The position numbers and the translations under genes were made by a program. This document shows positions 54,367 through 62,552 of a stretch of DNA of 64,000 bases, one piece after another; position 1 is the stretch's first letter; every line of letters starts with the position of its first letter. The notes under the pieces were generated by a model that saw nothing but the letters and a program-made list of their open reading frames with translations, was not told the origin of the DNA and ran no database searches. The DNA comes from Actinoallomurus soli (GTDB taxonomy: Bacteria > Actinomycetota > Actinomycetes > Streptosporangiales > Streptosporangiaceae): the NCBI RefSeq assembly GCF_024055715.1, contig NZ_JAMXMV010000006.1:391627-455626 (forward strand). Reading direction: 5' to 3'.

Positions 54367-55516
54367 GCTCCAGGCCGTACGGGAGTTGTTCCCCGAGACC
54401 CCGCCGCCGGCCGCCCGAGTGACCGCCCGGGCCCGGCGGCGGGCCACCGGGGCCGCGGGGCGCCGCCTGCCACGCCTGCGCTGGGCGCTGCCCGGCCTCG
54501 GCCTGGTCGCCGCGGCGACGGCGGTCGCGCTGGCCGTGGGCTCGGCCGGTTCGGCCGGCGACGGGCCCAAGCGGCCCGTCCCGACCTCCTCACTGCCGCT
54601 CGACGGCAGGGCGGTGTTCCTGGCCGCGGCGGAGCAGGCAGAGAGGCAGCCGATGGGCGGCTACTGGTACTGCGATCAGATCTCCGGGCAGTCGTATCTG
54701 CTCAAGGCCGGGTACGCCGTCATCGGCGCGCACCTGGAGACCTTCGAGTGGACCGGTGCCGCGAAGGGGAGCGGCGGCCGTTTCTACGGGCGCGACCTGC
54801 CCGCGCGACCGGCGACTCCGGAGGACGAGGCCGTCTGGGAACGGGCGGGGGCGCCGACGAGTTTCCGCGTCATGTCCAACGGCCACCCCATGACGTACAC
54901 CCGGAAGGCGGGCCGTTGGGAGGAGGACAAGGGCGGGCAGCACTCCGGCGGTCGTTTCTTCCTGATGGGCTTCGGTAAGGAGCTGACCACGCAGGAGGTG
55001 CTCGCGCTCCCCACCGACTCCCGGACTCTGGCGAAGCGGTTCCTGTCTCCTCCGTCGCCGAGGCGGCCGGGGGCGAAGAGGGGGCCGGCTCCGGTGAGCA
55101 ACGCGTACAAGCTCCTCAGGGCGGCTGACCTCCTCACGAGCGCGCCACTGCCGCCGAAGGTGGGTGCCGGGTTGATGCGCGCGCTGGTCGCCCAGCCCGG
55201 CGTGCACACCATCGCGACGGCGAGCGACGCGCTGGGCCGTCAGGGTGTCGCGCTCGCCGTCGACCAGCCGTCGTGGGGCTGGGACCTGAGGCCCGACGGG
55301 ACGTTCGTCCGGAAGGACAACGGCTACCGGACCCAGGAACAACTGATCTTCGACAAGAAGACCGGGGCCCTCCTGGCCGAGCAGTCGGTGCTCCTCACGC
55401 CCGGGGGCGAGTACCGGAGCCGCAAGCCCGGCTTCGTGATCGACTACTGGCTGATCCGGAGCTACGGCTGGACGGACCGCAGGCCGTCCCCGCCGCCGGC
55501 CCTGCCGTTCCGATAG
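54359..55516 (+). CDS. CU044_5270 family membrane protein, partner of the sigma factor
   Basis: A 385-aa protein with a short cytoplasmic N-terminus (DELQAVRELFPETPPPA), one membrane helix (LRWALPGLGLVAAATAVALAV, about 42-62) and a large extracytoplasmic domain with ATASDALGRQGVALAVDQPS and GALLAEQSVLL. The cytoplasmic part is short but conserved and could hold the sigma factor, as in anti-sigma proteins. The gene overlaps sigma by 8 bp. It is paralogous to the orphan at 50046 and is followed by a 12-bp hairpin. Confidence 0.82.
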   Translation: MDELQAVRELFPETPPPAARVTARARRRATGAAGRRLPRLRWALPGLGLVAAATAVALAVGSAGSAGDGPKRPVPTSSLPLDGRAVFLAAAEQAERQPMGGYWYCDQISGQSYLLKAGYAVIGAHLETFEWTGAAKGSGGRFYGRDLPARPATPEDEAVWERAGAPTSFRVMSNGHPMTYTRKAGRWEEDKGGQHSGGRFFLMGFGKELTTQEVLALPTDSRTLAKRFLSPPSPRRPGAKRGPAPVSNAYKLLRAADLLTSAPLPPKVGAGLMRALVAQPGVHTIATASDALGRQGVALAVDQPSWGWDLRPDGTFVRKDNGYRTQEQLIFDKKTGALLAEQSVLLTPGGEYRSRKPGFVIDYWLIRSYGWTDRRPSPPPALPFR

Positions 55517-55538
55517 CCGATCACGGCTGGTCGCGTAC

Positions 55539-55569
55539 GCGTCCCGTGCCGCACCGGGGCACGGGACGC
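55539..55569 (+). terminator. 12-bp hairpin after the sigma/CU044_5270 operon
   Basis: GCGTCCCGTGCC (55539-55550) and GGCACGGGACGC (55558-55569) pair perfectly with a seven-base loop, 22 bp after the stop codon. No T-run follows. Confidence 0.7.
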
Positions 55570-55717
55570 TCGTGTCGCCGTGCGGACGGCCCTGAGGGGT
55601 CGGGCGAGGATGACCCGAGAAGCTACTGCTCGGTAGACTCCTGGAGTCCCATGTCGATGGCTGTCAGTTGCCGGCCGTACGCTGATTGCCAACGCCGTAC
55701 CCCAGGAGGACGGAACA

Positions 55718-57862
55718 TTGGTTCTCAGGTTGATCATCGGGCTTGCCGCAACGGTGGTCGCGCTGGTGTTCGCGGTTCGGCGAGTCCTGTTCCTCTACAG
55801 GCTCGCGACGAACGGCCAGCCCGCCCCCGACCGCATCGCGCTCGCCAAGGCGAGCATCGGTGAGGACGTCAAGCTCCAGGCCGTCGAGGTCTTCGGGCAG
55901 CGCAAGCTGCTCAAGTGGACCGTGCCCGGCGCCGCCCACTTCTTCGTCATGTGGGCGTTCTTCATCCTCGCGACGGTCTACCTCGAGGCGTACGGCGCGC
56001 TGTTCTTCGGGCTGGACTTCCACATCCCGCTGGTCGGCAAGTGGAGCGTCCTCGGGTTCCTGCAGGACTTCATCGCGGTGGCGGCGTTCCTCGGCCTGAT
56101 CGTCTTCACGACCATCCGGGTGAAGAACTCCCCCAAGAAGCTCGACCGCAAGTCCCGGTTCAAGGGCTCGCACCTCGGCGGCGCCTGGTTCACGCTGTTC
56201 ATGATCTTCAACGTGATCTGGACGATGTTCCTGTTCCGGGGCGCCGGTGTCGCGACGGGCAACTTCCCGTACGGGAACGCGGCGTTCATGTCGCACCTGG
56301 TCGGCAACGGCCTCAAGCACCTCGGCCACGGCGCGGACGAGGCACTGGAGTCCGTCGGCCTGCTGCTGCACATCGGCGTCATGCTGGTGTTCCTGCTGTT
56401 CGTGCTGAACTCCAAGCACCTGCACATCTTCGTCGCCCCGATCAACGTCCTGTTCAAGCGCCGCCCGGACGGCCTCGGCGCGGTGCAGCCGATGATGAGC
56501 GACGGCAAGCCGATCGACTTCGAGGAGGCCGACCCGGACGAGGACACCTTCGGCCGCGGCAAAATCGAGGACTTCACCTGGAAGGGCTACCTCGACTTCG
56601 CCTCCTGCACCGAGTGCGGCCGCTGCCAGTCGCAGTGCCCCGCCTGGAACACCGGCAAGCCGCTGTCCCCGAAGACCCTCATCATGGACCTGCGCGACCA
56701 CGCCCAGGCCAAGGCGCCGTACATCTTCGCCTCCGAGGAGGAGCGGGCGAACCTCCCCGAGGACGTCCTCAAGGAGGCCGGCCGCCCGCTCGTCGGCGGC
56801 GCGGACGTGAACGGCGTCATCGACCCCGACGTCCTGTGGTCCTGCACCAACTGCGGCGCCTGCGTCGAGCAGTGCCCGGTGGACATCGAGCACATCGACC
56901 ACATCGTCGACATGCGCCGCTACCAGGTCATGATCGAGTCGAGCTTCCCGTCCGAGGCCGGCGTGATGCTCAAGAACCTGGAGAACAAGGGCAACCCCTG
57001 GGGCATGTCCGAGATGAAGCGCCTCGACTGGATCGAGGAGCTCGACTTCGAGGTCCCGGTCGTCGAGGACAAGATGCCCGAGGACACCGAGTACCTCTTC
57101 TGGGTCGGCTGCGCCGGCGCCCTGGAGGACCGCGCGAAGAAGACCACCAAGGCCATCGCCGAGCTGCTGCACATCGCGGGCGTGAAGTTCGCGGTGCTCG
57201 GCCCGATGGAGGCCTGCTCCGGTGACCCGGCCCGCCGCCTGGGCATGGAGTTCGTCTTCCAGATGCTCGCCCAGCAGAACGTCGAGACCCTCAACGAGGC
57301 GGGCGTCAAGAAGATCGTGGCGTCCTGCCCGCACTGCTTCAACACGCTCGCCAACGAGTACCCGCAGCTCGGCGGCACGTACGAGGTCGTGCACCACACC
57401 CAGCTGCTGTCGCATCTGGTGGACACCGGCAAGCTCACGCCGGTCACGCCGATCGAGGAGAAGATCACCTACCACGACCCGTGCTTCCTCGGCCGGCACA
57501 ACAAGGTGTACGCCCAGCCGCGCGACATCATGGCCCAGGTGCCGGGCGTCCAGACGCAGGAGATGCACCGCTGCAAGGAGCGGGGCTTCTGCTGCGGCGC
57601 GGGCGGCGCGCGGATGTGGATGGAGGAGCGCATCGGCAAGCGCATCAACACCGAGCGCGTTGAGGAGGCGCTGGGCACCGACCCGGACACCGTCTCCACG
57701 GCCTGCCCGTTCTGCCTCGTCATGCTCGGCGACGCCATCAACGAGAAGAAGAACAGCGGCGGCGCCAAGGAGTCCCTCGAGGTCGTCGACGTCGCACAGC
57801 TGCTGATCAAGTCGGTCAAGGGCGAGCCGGAGGCCGAGCCCGCCCCCGCGGCCGCCGAGTAG
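55718..57862 (+). CDS. Membrane-bound heterodisulfide-reductase-like Fe-S oxidoreductase
   Basis: A 714-aa fusion. Residues about 1-245 hold five or so membrane helices of the NarI-like gamma type with His residues for haem. Residues about 285-400 carry two [4Fe-4S] ferredoxin motifs (CTECGRCQSQCP and CTNCGACVEQCPVD). The C-terminal half has CCG domains (SCPHCFNTLANEYP, CFLGRHNKVY, FCCGAGGARMWMEE, ACPFCLVML). It should move electrons between the quinone pool and a soluble partner, possibly an electron-transfer flavoprotein; the partner is unknown. The start is TTG with AGGAGG eight bases upstream. Monocistronic. Confidence 0.9.
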   Translation: MVLRLIIGLAATVVALVFAVRRVLFLYRLATNGQPAPDRIALAKASIGEDVKLQAVEVFGQRKLLKWTVPGAAHFFVMWAFFILATVYLEAYGALFFGLDFHIPLVGKWSVLGFLQDFIAVAAFLGLIVFTTIRVKNSPKKLDRKSRFKGSHLGGAWFTLFMIFNVIWTMFLFRGAGVATGNFPYGNAAFMSHLVGNGLKHLGHGADEALESVGLLLHIGVMLVFLLFVLNSKHLHIFVAPINVLFKRRPDGLGAVQPMMSDGKPIDFEEADPDEDTFGRGKIEDFTWKGYLDFASCTECGRCQSQCPAWNTGKPLSPKTLIMDLRDHAQAKAPYIFASEEERANLPEDVLKEAGRPLVGGADVNGVIDPDVLWSCTNCGACVEQCPVDIEHIDHIVDMRRYQVMIESSFPSEAGVMLKNLENKGNPWGMSEMKRLDWIEELDFEVPVVEDKMPEDTEYLFWVGCAGALEDRAKKTTKAIAELLHIAGVKFAVLGPMEACSGDPARRLGMEFVFQMLAQQNVETLNEAGVKKIVASCPHCFNTLANEYPQLGGTYEVVHHTQLLSHLVDTGKLTPVTPIEEKITYHDPCFLGRHNKVYAQPRDIMAQVPGVQTQEMHRCKERGFCCGAGGARMWMEERIGKRINTERVEEALGTDPDTVSTACPFCLVMLGDAINEKKNSGGAKESLEVVDVAQLLIKSVKGEPEAEPAPAAAE

Positions 57863-57878
57863 GCATCCCACCGCACGC

Positions 57879-57917
57879 CGAGGGCCCGCCACCTGATGAT
57901 CCGGTGGCGGGCCCTCG
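57879..57917 (+). terminator. 15-bp hairpin terminator of the Fe-S oxidoreductase gene
   Basis: CGAGGGCCCGCCACC (57879-57893) pairs perfectly with GGTGGCGGGCCCTCG (57903-57917) around a nine-base loop, 16 bp after the stop. It is the longest perfect stem in the window. Confidence 0.85.
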
Positions 57918-57934
57918 ATACGTGTGAAGGCATG

Positions 57935-57984
57935 AATAAAGGCGGTGCCATCTCGGGGGAGCGGGGATGTGAGATGGCACCGCC
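57935..57984 (-). terminator. 14-bp hairpin with TTTATT on the minus strand
   Basis: GGCGGTGCCATCTC (57941-57954) and GAGATGGCACCGCC (57971-57984) pair perfectly with a 16-base loop. On the minus strand the stem is followed by TTTATTCA, a T-rich tail. It lies 180 bp beyond the ProW-ProX stop and could be a second, distal terminator or the 3' end of a small RNA covering 57940-58100. Confidence 0.55.
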
Positions 57985-58105
57985 CTAACGTTCCCAATCA
58001 GGTGTGACGAGAGCCACAGGGGCGGACGTCAACCGAACTGATCGGTAACGCGTCGTCCGAAACTATCGGCTTTGCCGTTGGTTGGCCACCGATTGTGGAA
58101 AGAAT

Positions 58106-58143
58106 CACGGGCCGTCCCGGCGGAGTCCCCAGGACGGCCCGTG
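58106..58143 (-). terminator. 12-bp hairpin terminator of the betaine transporter operon
   Basis: CACGGGCCGTCC (58106-58117) and GGACGGCCCGTG (58132-58143) pair perfectly with a 14-base loop, 20 bp after the ProW-ProX stop on the minus strand, followed there by ATTCTTTCC. Confidence 0.75.
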
Positions 58144-58162
58144 CCCGAACGCCGGGATCGGA

Positions 58163-59920
58163 TCAGGCGGTCAGCCGCTTGACGAACCCCGCATGCTGCT
58201 TCTCCCACTCGGCGACGCCCTTGGCCGGCGCGTCCTTGTACTTGTTGATCACCAGATCCTCGAGCGGGAACAGCTCCGCGTCGGACATCTGGAACTTCTT
58301 CAGCCAGCCGCTCAGCTCCGGGAAGTCCTTCACGAAGCCCGCCCGGCTGAGGATGTGGGCCTGGTCCGGAGCGCCGAAGGCCTTCTGCGGGTCGGCCAGC
58401 GGCTTGATCGGGAACTTGGTGTACGCCCAGTGCGGCTTCCACAGGGTCACCACGATCGGCTGGTTCGTCTGCGCGGAGCGGTTGAGCTCCGCGAGCATCG
58501 CCGCCGTGCTGCTCTGCACCAGCTTGTAGTCGCCGAGCCCGTACCCGGGAATCACCTTGTTCTTGACGATCTTCATCTCGCCGGCGCCCGGCTCGATGCC
58601 GACGATGCGGCCCTTGTAACGGGCGCTCTGCCCCTTGAGGTCGGCGACGGAGTTCGCCGGGTCGTTCTTCAGCACGGCCAGCTGCATGCTGGCGTTCTTG
58701 TACCAGACGCCGATGTCCTGGAGCCGGTCCTTGTACTTGTTGTAGTAGTCGGCGTGCGTCGTCGGCAGCCATGAGTCGAGGTACAGGTCGATGTCGCCCT
58801 GGGCGAGCCCGGCGTACATCGGGCCGGCGTCGACCTGCTTGAGGGTGACCTGGTAGCCCTTCTTCTCCAGCTCCGTCTTCCACAGCTGGGTGACGGCGAT
58901 GTCCTCGTCCCACGGGATGTAGCCGATGGTGATCGGCTTGCCCTTGGCGCCGCCGCCGGAGCCCATGACGCCGAGCGTCGTGGCCAGCAGCGCGAACACC
59001 ACGACGCCGGACAGGGCGAGCGCGGGCCGCGGGCGGTACCGCAGGACGGACGACACGCCGCCGTGCACGGCCCGCTCGGCGTGCCGCCGCGCGGCCGGTG
59101 CCAGGCGCTGCCCGAGGGCGCCGGTCATGCGGTCCAGGATGATCGCCAGCAGCACGACCGCCAGGCCGGACTCGGCACCCGCCCCCAGGTCGTACTGCGT
59201 GATCGCGCCGAAGACGTTCGCGCCCAGGCCGGCGGCGCCGACCATGCCCGCGATGACCACCATGGACAGCGACAGCATGATCACCTGGTTGACGCCGGTC
59301 ATGATGGTCGGCAGCGCCAGCGGCAACTGCACCCGGGTAAGGATCCGCGACGACGGCGTGCCGAACGCCTCGGCCGCCTCGACCATCTCCGTGTCGACCT
59401 GCTTGATGCCGAGCTCGGTGAGGCGCACGCCCGGCGGGATCGAGAAGATCATCGTCGCGATGACGCCCGGCACCTCGCCGAGGCCGAAGAACGAGATCGC
59501 CGGGATCAGGTACACGAACGCCGGCATCGTCTGCATGAAGTCGAGCACCGGCCGGGCCACCGCGCCGACCGACGGCACCCGCGCGCTGAGGATGCCCAGG
59601 GGGATCCCGACGAGGAGAGCGGCGGCGCTGGCGACCAGCACCAGCGCGAGCGTCTGCATGGCCGCGTCCCACTGTCCCAGCGAGTCGATCGCCATGAGGC
59701 CCACGAACGTCAGGACGCCCGCGAGCAGGCCGCGCAGCCACCAGCACAGCATCGCGATCAGGGCCGCCAGGGCCAGCGACGGCGGCGCGGTCAGCAGGTG
59801 GCCGAGGCCGTGGACGACGCCGCCGACCACGTCACTGATCGCGCCGAAGACCGGGCTGCCATGCTTGGTGAGGAAGTCGACCGCGTCGGTGACCCAGGCG
59901 CCGAGGGGGATCCTAGGCAT
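58163..59920 (-). CDS. Glycine betaine/proline ABC permease fused to substrate-binding domain (ProW-ProX)
   Basis: A 585-aa fusion. Residues about 1-300 are a ProW-type permease with MQTMPAFVYLIPAISFFGLG, the EAFGTPSSRILTRVQLPLA coupling loop and several helices. After one more helix (LALSGVVVFALLATTLGV, about 303-320) comes a ProX/OpuAC binding protein on the outer face, with PITIGYIPWDEDIAVTQL and aromatic residues in LDSWLPTTHADYY and LWKPHWAY for the quaternary amine cage. It imports compatible solutes under osmotic stress. The ATG overlaps the proV stop by 8 bp. Confidence 0.93.
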   Translation of the reverse strand: MPRIPLGAWVTDAVDFLTKHGSPVFGAISDVVGGVVHGLGHLLTAPPSLALAALIAMLCWWLRGLLAGVLTFVGLMAIDSLGQWDAAMQTLALVLVASAAALLVGIPLGILSARVPSVGAVARPVLDFMQTMPAFVYLIPAISFFGLGEVPGVIATMIFSIPPGVRLTELGIKQVDTEMVEAAEAFGTPSSRILTRVQLPLALPTIMTGVNQVIMLSLSMVVIAGMVGAAGLGANVFGAITQYDLGAGAESGLAVVLLAIILDRMTGALGQRLAPAARRHAERAVHGGVSSVLRYRPRPALALSGVVVFALLATTLGVMGSGGGAKGKPITIGYIPWDEDIAVTQLWKTELEKKGYQVTLKQVDAGPMYAGLAQGDIDLYLDSWLPTTHADYYNKYKDRLQDIGVWYKNASMQLAVLKNDPANSVADLKGQSARYKGRIVGIEPGAGEMKIVKNKVIPGYGLGDYKLVQSSTAAMLAELNRSAQTNQPIVVTLWKPHWAYTKFPIKPLADPQKAFGAPDQAHILSRAGFVKDFPELSGWLKKFQMSDAELFPLEDLVINKYKDAPAKGVAEWEKQHAGFVKRLTA

Positions 59921-61193
59921 CGGCGGTCACCCCCCGAGCCGGGGATTCCTCTCCGGGGACGGATCCCTCCCCGGGGATGGAGTCCTCCCGTACGACCGGG
60001 AAGTCCCCCGTGTTGCCGCCCATGTGACCCAGCGCGGCGAGCAGCGTGACGCGCGGGATCACGCCGATGAGCTTGCCGTTCCCGTCGGTGACGGGCACGG
60101 GCAGCGGGCTCTCCGCGCACGGTAGGAACAGGTCCGCCACGGGGGTGTCCGGGTCGACCGGATGCGTACCGCCCTCGACGAGGCCGTCGAGCGTGTTCCG
60201 CCCCGCCCGTACGGCCTTGGCCGCGGGCTCGGCGAACACCACGCCGGTCAGCCGCCGGTCACGCGTCACCACGAACGCGAAGGACGTCTGCTGCTCGCGC
60301 ATGACGCGCACGGCCGCGCGGGGACCACCGTTCGCGTCGACCACCGCGATCGGCTTGTCCATCACCGAGCGTGCGGTGAGCACCCGCGTACGGTCGACGT
60401 CGGCGACGAACTGCGCGACGTAGTCGTTGGCGGGATCGGTGAGGATCTCCTCGGCGGTACCGATCTGCATGACGCGGCCGTGCCGGAGCATCGCGACCCG
60501 ATCGCCGAGCCGCATGGCCTCGTTGAGGTCGTGGGTGATGAAGACGATCGTCTTGCCGAGTTCGCCCTGCAGGTCGAGCAGCAGGTCCTGCATCTCCCGC
60601 CGGATCAGTGGGTCCAGCGCGCTGAACGCCTCGTCCATGAGCAGGATGTCCGTCTCGGCGGCCAGCGCGCGGGCGATGCCCACCCGCTGCTGCATCCCGC
60701 CCGACAGTTCGTCGGGGTAGCGGTCCTCCCAGCCCGCGAGGCCGACGTGCTCCAGGAACTTCTTGGCCTTCGCCAGCCGTTCTGCTTTTGGAACGTTCCG
60801 AACCTCGAGCCCGTACGCCGCGTTCTCCAAGACGGTGCGGTGGGGGAAGAGCGCGAAGTGCTGGAACACCATGCTGACCTTCTCCTGGCGGAGCCGGCGC
60901 AGCTCCTTCCCGCCCATGCCGGTGATATCGACACCGTCGATCTCGATGCTGCCGTCCGTCGGCTCCAACAGGCCGTTGAGCATGCGGATCAGCGTCGACT
61001 TGCCGGAGCCCGACAGCCCCATCACGACGAAGATCTCGCCCTCGTTCACCTCGAACGAGACGTCTGCGACGGCCGCGGTCACGCCCATCCGACGAATCTC
61101 CTCGGGGTCGGCGCCCTGCCGAATCTTGCGAAGGGCCTCAGCCGATCGGCGACCGAAGACCTTTGACACGTGTTGCGCGCGGATTCTGGGCAC
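59913..61193 (-). CDS. proV: Glycine betaine ABC transporter ATPase (ProV/OpuAA)
   Basis: A 426-aa ATPase with the ProV-type N-terminal helix (SAEALRKIRQGADPEEIRR), Walker [12 protein letters not shown], signature LSGGMQQRVGIARA, Walker B DILLMDEAFSALDP and two C-terminal CBS domains (about 285-400) that sense ionic strength in OpuA. The C-terminus has a short acidic Gly/Pro repeat (SIPGEGSVPGEES). The GTG at 61193 follows GGAAGG; upstream codons are non-conserved. First gene of the operon. Confidence 0.94.
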   Translation of the reverse strand: MPRIRAQHVSKVFGRRSAEALRKIRQGADPEEIRRMGVTAAVADVSFEVNEGEIFVVMGLSGSGKSTLIRMLNGLLEPTDGSIEIDGVDITGMGGKELRRLRQEKVSMVFQHFALFPHRTVLENAAYGLEVRNVPKAERLAKAKKFLEHVGLAGWEDRYPDELSGGMQQRVGIARALAAETDILLMDEAFSALDPLIRREMQDLLLDLQGELGKTIVFITHDLNEAMRLGDRVAMLRHGRVMQIGTAEEILTDPANDYVAQFVADVDRTRVLTARSVMDKPIAVVDANGGPRAAVRVMREQQTSFAFVVTRDRRLTGVVFAEPAAKAVRAGRNTLDGLVEGGTHPVDPDTPVADLFLPCAESPLPVPVTDGNGKLIGVIPRVTLLAALGHMGGNTGDFPVVREDSIPGEGSVPGEESPARGVTADA

Positions 61194-61629
61194 GTCGTCC
61201 TTCCGTCCGGCCGCGCCGCCGTCCAAGGGTCATCGTCCCCGTCGGACCGCGCGGCGATCTGCGCGAACCGCTGGTGCCCGCCCCACCGCGGCTCGCTCTG
61301 TACGACCCAGGCGGAGATATGACACATGTCACTCTCCTGGCCGTGAACCGACCGATTGGGTCATGCGTCAAGGCACTTTATCGTCAGGTTAAAGTCGGCG
61401 CACGTACGTGTGTGAACCATCACATCGCGCAATGATCGGTTTGACCTGCGAAAACATGGGGAGCGCAGCCCGTCTGGGGGTGCTCCGCGCCGGGCCTGCG
61501 CCGCATCGGCCGGAGCGCCGGCGGTGGCTGATGCAAGGTCGCGCGCCGCGAAACGTCGACCGGCCCCTACACGCGGTGGCGTACGGGCCGGGAACCGTCG
61601 CCGGCGTCTCACGCCGGCGTGCCGCCAGA
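61194..61629 (-). promoter_or_regulatory. Upstream region of the betaine transporter operon
   Basis: No gene is supported in this 436-bp gap, which follows the dcd stop and precedes proV on the minus strand. ACTTTA-tcgtcaggt-TAAAGT (61375-61395) is an AT-rich inverted repeat whose minus-strand half TAAAGT could be a -10 box. TGACA-ca-TGTCA (61320-61331) is a second small palindrome, and a minus-strand TTGACG lies at 61367-61372. An osmotic regulator may bind here; identity unknown. Confidence 0.45.
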
Positions 61630-62205
61630 TCAGATCTGGGTGCGGTGGAAGTTGAGGTAGGACCGCGACGGCGTCGGGCCGCGCTGGTCCTGGTACCGCG
61701 ACCCGTGCCGCTTCGAGCCGTACGGCTCCTCCACCGGAGAGCTCGTACGGAACAGGCACATCTGCCCGATCTTCATGCCCGGCCACAGCTTGATCGGCAG
61801 CGTCGCGACGTTCGACAACTCCAACGTCACATGCCCGGAGAAGCCCGGATCGATCCACCCCGCCGTCGAGTGCGTCAGCAGCCCCAGGCGTCCGAGCGAA
61901 CTCTTCCCCTCCAGGCGCGCCGCCAGATCGTCCGGCAGGCCGAACACCTCGTACGTCGAGGCGAGCACGAACTCCCCCGGATGCAGGATGAACGGCTGAT
62001 CCGCGTCGACGTCGACGAGCCTCGTCAGGTCGGGCTGCTCCACCGCCGGGTCGATGTGCGGATACTTGTGGTTCTCGAACACCCGGAAGTAGCGGTCCAG
62101 GCGCACGTCGATACTCGACGGCTGAACCATGCCGGGGTCGTACGGATCGATCTTCATCCGCCCGGACTCGATCTCGGTCTTGAGATCACGATCGGAGAGC
62201 AGCAC
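61630..62205 (-). CDS. dcd: dCTP deaminase
   Basis: A 191-aa trimeric deaminase of the Dcd/dUTPase fold. It has [18 protein letters not shown] near residue 26, the active-site block [20 protein letters not shown] (about 98-117) with the catalytic Glu close by in GHVTLELSN, and a C-terminal cap. It makes dUTP for thymidylate synthesis, and in many actinobacteria also hydrolyses it to dUMP. GTG start; a minus-strand TAGTTT six bases upstream (62212-62217) suggests a leaderless message. Divergent from the tRNA gene. Confidence 0.96.
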   Translation of the reverse strand: MLLSDRDLKTEIESGRMKIDPYDPGMVQPSSIDVRLDRYFRVFENHKYPHIDPAVEQPDLTRLVDVDADQPFILHPGEFVLASTYEVFGLPDDLAARLEGKSSLGRLGLLTHSTAGWIDPGFSGHVTLELSNVATLPIKLWPGMKIGQMCLFRTSSPVEEPYGSKRHGSRYQDQRGPTPSRSYLNFHRTQI

Positions 62206-62211
62206 GACAAG

Positions 62212-62217
62212 AAACTA
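62212..62217 (-). promoter_or_regulatory. Leaderless-type -10 box of dcd
   Basis: Minus-strand TAGTTT lies six bases before the dcd GTG, with no ribosome site between. Confidence 0.5.
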
Positions 62218-62345
62218 CCGGGTGCGGCCGCCCAACACGTAAACGCGCCCCTGATCAGCCGTCTGCCGGCATCCGCGCCGGCCTCCGAGCGCGCGATGGT
62301 CCGCCCTGGACCCGAACCGCCGGGCGCGAGGGGTGTGGCTTCCGG

Positions 62346-62351
62346 TAGCAT
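62346..62351 (+). promoter_or_regulatory. -10 box of the tRNA-Gly gene
   Basis: TAGCAT lies 31 bp before the mature tRNA 5' end, fitting a promoter with a short 5' leader. No good -35 was seen in the GC-rich flank. Confidence 0.45.
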
Positions 62352-62382
62352 GTGCGGGCGGTCACCTGAGAAGGCGACTGAT

Positions 62383-62456
62383 GCGGGTGTAGTTCAATGG
62401 CAGAACTCCAGCTTCCCAAGCTGGTAGCGCGGGTTCGATTCCCGTCACCCGCTCCA
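62383..62456 (+). tRNA. tRNA-Gly (anticodon CCC)
   Basis: A complete cloverleaf. Acceptor GCGGGTG (62383-62389) pairs with CACCCGC (62446-62452); anticodon stem CCAGC/GCTGG encloses the loop TTCCCAA with anticodon CCC (62415-62417); the T arm has GCGGG-TTCGATT-CCCGT. The discriminator is T and CCA is encoded (62454-62456). It decodes GGG glycine codons. An integrase gene sits 92 bp downstream, so the 3' half is the likely attachment site of the element. Confidence 0.97.
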
Positions 62457-62462
62457 ACGACG

Positions 62463-62501
62463 AAAGCCCAGGCCAGGGAAGAGATTCCCAACCTGGGCTT
62501 T
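62463..62501. terminator. Bidirectional terminator between tRNA-Gly and integrase
   Basis: AAAGCCCAGG (62463-62472) pairs with CCTGGGCTTT (62492-62501), with a nested GGGAA/TTCCC stem (62476-62480, 62485-62489). The A/T ends give a T-tail on both strands, so it can stop the tRNA transcript and the leftward integrase transcript. Confidence 0.75.
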
Positions 62502-62530
62502 GATCTTGGAAGGGCCGGTAACCGGCCGTC

Positions 62531-62552
62531 GGGCCATTAGCGGGCCATTAGC
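62531..62552. repeat. Direct repeat GGGCCATTAGC x2 at the integrase 3' end
   Basis: GGGCCATTAGC occurs at 62531-62541 and 62542-62552, and the integrase TAA stop lies within the second copy (62548-62550). It could be slippage or a recombination footprint near the attachment site. Confidence 0.5.

Larger units (their letters stand above)
57863..58162. other. 300-bp gap holding three strong hairpins
   Basis: Three inverted repeats fill the space between two converging genes and are listed separately: a terminator of the Fe-S gene (57879-57917), a hairpin with an AT-rich flank (57935-57984) and a terminator-like hairpin (58106-58143). No coding sequence is supported. Confidence 0.6.

Noticed and set aside
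51898..54570. Long minus-strand open frame across vdcC, vdcD and the sigma gene
   Set aside because: The + strand genes have clear families and ribosome sites; the minus frame is Arg/Gly/His low-complexity antisense.
55664..57997. Long minus-strand open frame opposite the Fe-S oxidoreductase
   Set aside because: The + strand carries all Cys motifs in frame; the antisense frame has none.
62463..62501. tRNA-proximal A/T-ended repeat as an attachment core
   Set aside because: Its nested stems with T-tails fit a terminator better. The attachment core is more likely within the tRNA 3' half, but the second copy is outside the window.
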